The position numbers and the translations under genes were made by a program. The notes beneath the pieces are model-generated. The model searched no databases. It saw nothing but the letters and a program-made list of their open reading frames with translations, and was not told the origin of the DNA. DNA of 8,951 bases, from the NCBI GenBank assembly GCA_959021945.1, contig CAUEYG010000034.1, forward strand, positions 1-8,951, in the 5' to 3' direction. Source of the stretch: an uncultured Eubacteriales bacterium (GTDB lineage: Bacteria; Bacillota; Clostridia; Peptostreptococcales; Anaerovoracaceae). Below, one piece after another: positions 6,485 through 8,951 of the stretch (position 1 is the first letter of the stretch; each line of letters begins with the position of its first letter).

Positions 6485-7450
6485 TTATTTTTTTGATTCT
6501 GCGCTGTTGGCCCCAGGGGCCGCAGTACGGGTTTTCACCAGTGATGGAGCGGAAGGGTCTTTTACAATTTCTGTTAAGGAGCTTGCTAAGCCTGCAATTC
6601 CCTGTATATCAGACGGAATGATCAGCTTGGTAGCTCTTCCGTCAGCTGCAGCCTGGAAAGCGTCCAAACTCTTGATCGTCAGCACTTCCTGGGTTGGATG
6701 GGCTTCTGACAGCATGCGCAGACCATCGGCTGTTGCCTGCTGGACCATACGGATGGCCTCGGCTTCTCCTTCCGCCGACTTGATAGCGGATTGCTTGGAA
6801 GCTTCTGCCTCTAAGATGACAGCCTCCTTATTTCCTTCTGCAATGAGGATGGCGGATTTCTTCTCCCCTTCAGCCCGGAGAATGGCTTCACGCCGCTCAC
6901 GTTCCGCCCGCATCTGTTTTTCCATAGCCATCTGAATATCACGAGGCGGATTAATATTTTTTACTTCCACTCGATTAATCTTGATTCCCCACGCATCAGT
7001 AGCTTCGTCTAAAACAAGGCGAATCTTGGAATTAATGTGCTCACGGCTGGTGAGAGTACCGTCCAGCTCCAGCTCTCCAATAATATTACGCAGGGTAGTG
7101 GCGGTTAAATTCTCAATGGCAGCCATAGGATTTTCAACCCCATAAGAATAAAGCTTTGGGTCAGTAATCTGAAAGTACACTACCGTGTCGATTTCAATGG
7201 TTACATTATCCTTGGTGATCACAGGCTGAGGCGGGAAATCAATGACATGCTCTTTGAGAGAAACCTTTCTGGCCACCTTATCGATGAGGGGAATTTTAAA
7301 ATGAAGCCCCACCTGCCAGGTAGCGTAGTAGGCCCCCAGCCTTTCCACAACATAGGCGTTTGCTTGAGGTACGATTCGGATGTTTGTCACAATCAGCCAG
7401 ATAACAAGTACAATCAGGATGATTGGAGCGATAACGGACATAATGTTCAT
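6485..7450 (-). CDS. SPFH/Band 7 membrane protein, QmcA/stomatin type
   Basis: A 321-residue protein with one N-terminal membrane segment (residues about 4-22, IAPIILIVLVIWLIV) followed by an SPFH/Band 7 domain at about 25-185. Typical stretches are IVPQANAYVVERLGAY, GLHFKIPLID, NVTIEIDTVVYFQI, LRNIIGELELD and WGIKINRVEVKNI. Residues about 170-245 form a long charged helix or coiled coil with AEGE/AEGN/AEAS repeats, the usual oligomerisation region. The C-terminal tail is Ala/Ser-rich. The family builds large ring or cage assemblies that organise membrane microdomains and modulate membrane proteases such as FtsH. The length matches QmcA-like proteins. The ATG is backed by AGGAGG (complement of 7458-7463) seven bases upstream. 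It lies 35 bases after the NfeD gene in the same direction, the standard partnership. A eukaryote-like flotillin is less likely because the flotillin-type long C-terminus is lacking. Confidence 0.95.
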   Translation of the reverse strand: MNIMSVIAPIILIVLVIWLIVTNIRIVPQANAYVVERLGAYYATWQVGLHFKIPLIDKVARKVSLKEHVIDFPPQPVITKDNVTIEIDTVVYFQITDPKLYSYGVENPMAAIENLTATTLRNIIGELELDGTLTSREHINSKIRLVLDEATDAWGIKINRVEVKNINPPRDIQMAMEKQMRAERERREAILRAEGEKKSAILIAEGNKEAVILEAEASKQSAIKSAEGEAEAIRMVQQATADGLRMLSEAHPTQEVLTIKSLDAFQAAADGRATKLIIPSDIQGIAGLASSLTEIVKDPSAPSLVKTRTAAPGANSAESKK

Positions 7451-7485
7451 GTGTTTTCCTCCTTTTCTTTACACACAAAGAATGA

Positions 7486-7938
7486 TTAAACAGCTGGCGT
7501 GACAATGAGCTTGACGCCTTCCACGCCATCAATGCGTACTGTAGTACCGCTTTCAATGGTTACATGCTCTTCCTTAGCAGCTGCTGACCAGACGAGACCG
7601 TCTACTTTGGCCTGACCTACATGCAGCGGCTCAATTTTTTTTATGACAAGAGCTTCTTTTCCTACCAGGGCGTTAACGTTAGTCTTTTCACTGCCCACCT
7701 TTAATTTCCTTTTGACAAAAGGCCTGGTAAAATAGATGAGCAATATGGAAACTACTAGAAATACTGCAACCTGTATACCTACAAAAAATCCTGCCATCGC
7801 TGCGATAGAAGCAGCAACAGCGCCTCCTGCAAACCAAATGGTAGTCAGACCCATGGTAAGAGCCTCGACGATACCGCAGACTGCAGCAATAGCCAGCCAG
7901 ATAATAGCGGCGCTTACAGTAATTCCAAAAATAGTCAT
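7486..7938 (-). CDS. NfeD-family membrane protein (partner of the SPFH protein)
   Basis: A 150-residue protein with three hydrophobic segments at about 5-27, 31-50 and 52-71, then a basic stop-transfer stretch (RPFVKRKLK). A soluble OB-fold C-terminal domain at about 88-148 contains LVGKEALVIKKI, GLVWSAAAK and GTTVRIDGVEGVKLIV, the NfeD signature pattern. The short form without the N-terminal ClpP-like protease domain is the kind usually encoded beside QmcA/stomatin genes, and the partner here follows after 35 bases. The pair is thought to act together in membrane quality control or domain organisation, with NfeD binding the SPFH scaffold. The ATG is preceded by GAGGGGGA (complement of 7946-7953) seven bases upstream. 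No key region appears to be missing. Confidence 0.93.
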   Translation of the reverse strand: MTIFGITVSAAIIWLAIAAVCGIVEALTMGLTTIWFAGGAVAASIAAMAGFFVGIQVAVFLVVSILLIYFTRPFVKRKLKVGSEKTNVNALVGKEALVIKKIEPLHVGQAKVDGLVWSAAAKEEHVTIESGTTVRIDGVEGVKLIVTPAV

Positions 7939-7985
7939 AATGCTGTCCCCCTCGTTTTACTACACACGAAAAACTTCTTTCTTTT

Positions 7986-8014
7986 ATTTTACCACAAGAT
8001 GGCCTTATTTACAG
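7986..8014 (-). promoter_or_regulatory. Candidate extended -10 promoter for the nfeD-SPFH pair
   Basis: On the minus strand TGG-TAAAAT (complement of 7986-7994) resembles an extended -10. A poor -35, CTGTAA (complement of 8009-8014), lies 17 bases further upstream and falls across the 3' end of the GntR gene. It would give a leader of roughly 40 bases before the NfeD start. This is a motif match only, with a -35 of 3 out of 6 bases. Confidence 0.3.
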
Positions 8015-8664
8015 CGCCTTTTTTTTGAGTTGTCAATGTGGCGCTCCATGGCTTCTGCACCAGCCTCTGCATCCTTTTCTGTAAAAGCTTTAAAGATGAG
8101 TCGGTGCTCCTCAAGAACAGTAGTTAGATAGCTTTCCGCATGAATATCTTCAACAGAACGGTATTTAAAGTAAGTTTGATAGGAGGAAAGCAGCTGGCGC
8201 AGCATGCGATTGTGGGAAGCCTCGTAAATAATCTGGTGAAAGCCTGCATTAATGGTAAGCATTTTGTCCACGTCATTGCGCAGCGTATAAAACTCCATAA
8301 ATTCAAAGGTTTCTTCCAGCGCATCCATTTCTTCCTCTGTGATACGGGCAATGGCCCATTTGACTGCCTGTATTTCGTAAATCTTTCGAAGCTCAAACAT
8401 GTCTTCAAAATCCTGGTCAGAAAGCCCCACGACAAAGGACCCCCGGTTGAGGATATTTTCAACCAGCCCGTCGGCTTCCAACTGCCTGAGAGCTTCCCTG
8501 ACAGGAGTGCGGCTCACCTTGTATTCGGTACAAATAGCCTGCTCCGTAAGCTTCTGACCGGGTTTTAATTTCCCGGTCAGAATATCTCGCTGCAATTGTG
8601 AAAACAGACTGGTAGAGATGGGAACATTTGATTTTGGAACATCAGAATGTTTGTAAAGTACCAT
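8005..8664 (-). CDS. GntR-family transcriptional regulator, FadR/FCD subfamily
   Basis: A 219-residue DNA-binding repressor or activator. A winged helix-turn-helix spans about 15-80: LQRDILTGKLKPGQKLTE, then the recognition region YKVSRTPVREALRQLEADGL, then the wing NRGSFVVG. An all-helical FCD ligand domain spans about 88-212. The FCD metal/ligand pocket is recognisable as N139-x-x-x-H143, H187 (EEH) and H209 (ERH). The position often occupied by Asp is Asn here, which also occurs in the family. FCD regulators usually sense small organic acids such as di- and tricarboxylates. The start is 11 bases after the dehydrogenase stop, and its ribosome binding site AAAGGAG (complement of 8671-8677) overlaps that stop codon, so it is almost certainly in the same operon. 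I infer control of, or response to, a metabolite of that dehydrogenase pathway; the ligand cannot be read from sequence. Confidence 0.95.
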   Translation of the reverse strand: MVLYKHSDVPKSNVPISTSLFSQLQRDILTGKLKPGQKLTEQAICTEYKVSRTPVREALRQLEADGLVENILNRGSFVVGLSDQDFEDMFELRKIYEIQAVKWAIARITEEEMDALEETFEFMEFYTLRNDVDKMLTINAGFHQIIYEASHNRMLRQLLSSYQTYFKYRSVEDIHAESYLTTVLEEHRLIFKAFTEKDAEAGAEAMERHIDNSKKRRCK

Positions 8665-8669
8665 AGCTG

Positions 8670-8678
8670 TCTCCTTTA
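8670..8678 (-). promoter_or_regulatory. Ribosome binding site of the GntR gene overlapping the dehydrogenase stop
   Basis: On the minus strand the sequence reads TAAAGGAGA, where TAA is the dehydrogenase stop and AAGGAG is the Shine-Dalgarno site. It sits about six bases before the ATG of the regulator. This arrangement favours translational coupling of the two genes. Confidence 0.7.
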
Positions 8679-8951
8679 GTTCAGGCTGTCAATTACAAAT
8701 TTTGTAAAGTCGGATGCAGTATTGCCAGTGCCGTCTCCCGGAAGATTCAGAGCCTTTTGGGCATTGTCCAAAACAGCTTCCAGCTGGGCGGCTTTTTCAC
8801 TGAAACCAATATGGCGGAGCATCATAACAGCTGCTCTTGCAATACTGGAAGGGTTGGCATATTCTCCGATTCCATCAGCAATCATTCTTGGCGCAGAGCC
8901 ATGGATGGCTTCAAACATCGCGTAACGGCCGCCTACATTGGCGCTTCCTGC
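8676..8951 (-). CDS. Isocitrate/isopropylmalate dehydrogenase family protein, C-terminal 91 residues (gene runs off the window)
   Basis: The visible reading frame enters at the window edge as AGSANVGGRYAMFEAIHGSA and continues with PRMIADGIGEYANPSSIARA, ending in DFTKFVIDSLN. The GSANVG / FEAIHGSAP / YANPSSIARAAVMMLRHIGF pattern is the C-terminal, NAD(P)-binding part of metal-dependent beta-decarboxylating dehydrogenases, which oxidise isocitrate, 3-isopropylmalate, homoisocitrate or tartrate to the oxo acid with loss of CO2. The internal ATG at 8916-8918 is not the start, since homology continues upstream of it. The HGSAPRM...G...YANPSS form resembles clostridial NAD-type isocitrate dehydrogenases more than classical LeuB, but the substrate-deciding N-terminal residues are outside the window. 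No leu genes are seen. It is followed at once by the GntR regulator. Confidence 0.9.
   Translation of the reverse strand, partial: AGSANVGGRYAMFEAIHGSAPRMIADGIGEYANPSSIARAAVMMLRHIGFSEKAAQLEAVLDNAQKALNLPGDGTGNTASDFTKFVIDSLN

Noticed and set aside
6447..6935. Plus-strand ORF of 162 residues opposite the SPFH gene
   Set aside because: It is an antisense shadow of the repetitive Ala/Glu-rich coiled-coil coding region, and it starts inside the terminator hairpin.

Overview
The window looks like a chromosomal segment of a Gram-positive anaerobe of the class Clostridia (Bacillota). This rests on strong AGGAGG-type ribosome binding sites, TTG and GTG starts, an NfeD/SPFH membrane pair, a SWIM-SNF2 helicase of the clostridial/bacillar kind, and a lysine-rich Ig-like/Fn3 surface protein. 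I cannot fix the genus; Lachnospiraceae or Anaerovoracaceae-like gut lineages are a guess. No phage, plasmid, transposase, CRISPR, tRNA or rRNA gene is visible.

Layout. (1) At 1-720 (+) lies the C-terminal part of a cell-surface protein (PPC-like end, Ig-like/BIG2, fibronectin type III). Its 5' part is missing or frame-broken. A perfect 18-bp hairpin at 783-827 probably terminates it. (2) At 834-1204 is a gene-free, GC-rich array of four tandem units with an exact 84-bp period, each carrying an inverted repeat. It is followed to about 1370 by GC-rich palindromes. This is the least explained part of the window. (3) At 1407-6370 (+) is a two-gene unit: a 1080-residue SWIM-SNF2 ATPase, then an unrecognised 556-residue protein with a Pro/Gly hexapeptide repeat and a C-terminal membrane anchor. 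A terminator at 6428-6480 closes it and probably serves both strands. (4) At 6485-8951 (-) four genes read towards that terminator: the 3' end of an isocitrate/isopropylmalate dehydrogenase family gene, a GntR/FCD regulator 11 bases after it, an NfeD-family membrane protein, and an SPFH/Band 7 protein of the QmcA/stomatin type.

How the genes may work together. The NfeD-SPFH pair is a classic bacterial membrane-organising couple. The GntR regulator overlaps the dehydrogenase operon so tightly that control of, or response to, a di- or tricarboxylic acid pathway is likely. The SNF2 ATPase is expected to act on DNA or nucleoprotein. Its tail-anchored partner gene could tie it to the membrane, but that is inference from adjacency only. 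I see no complete known defence system.
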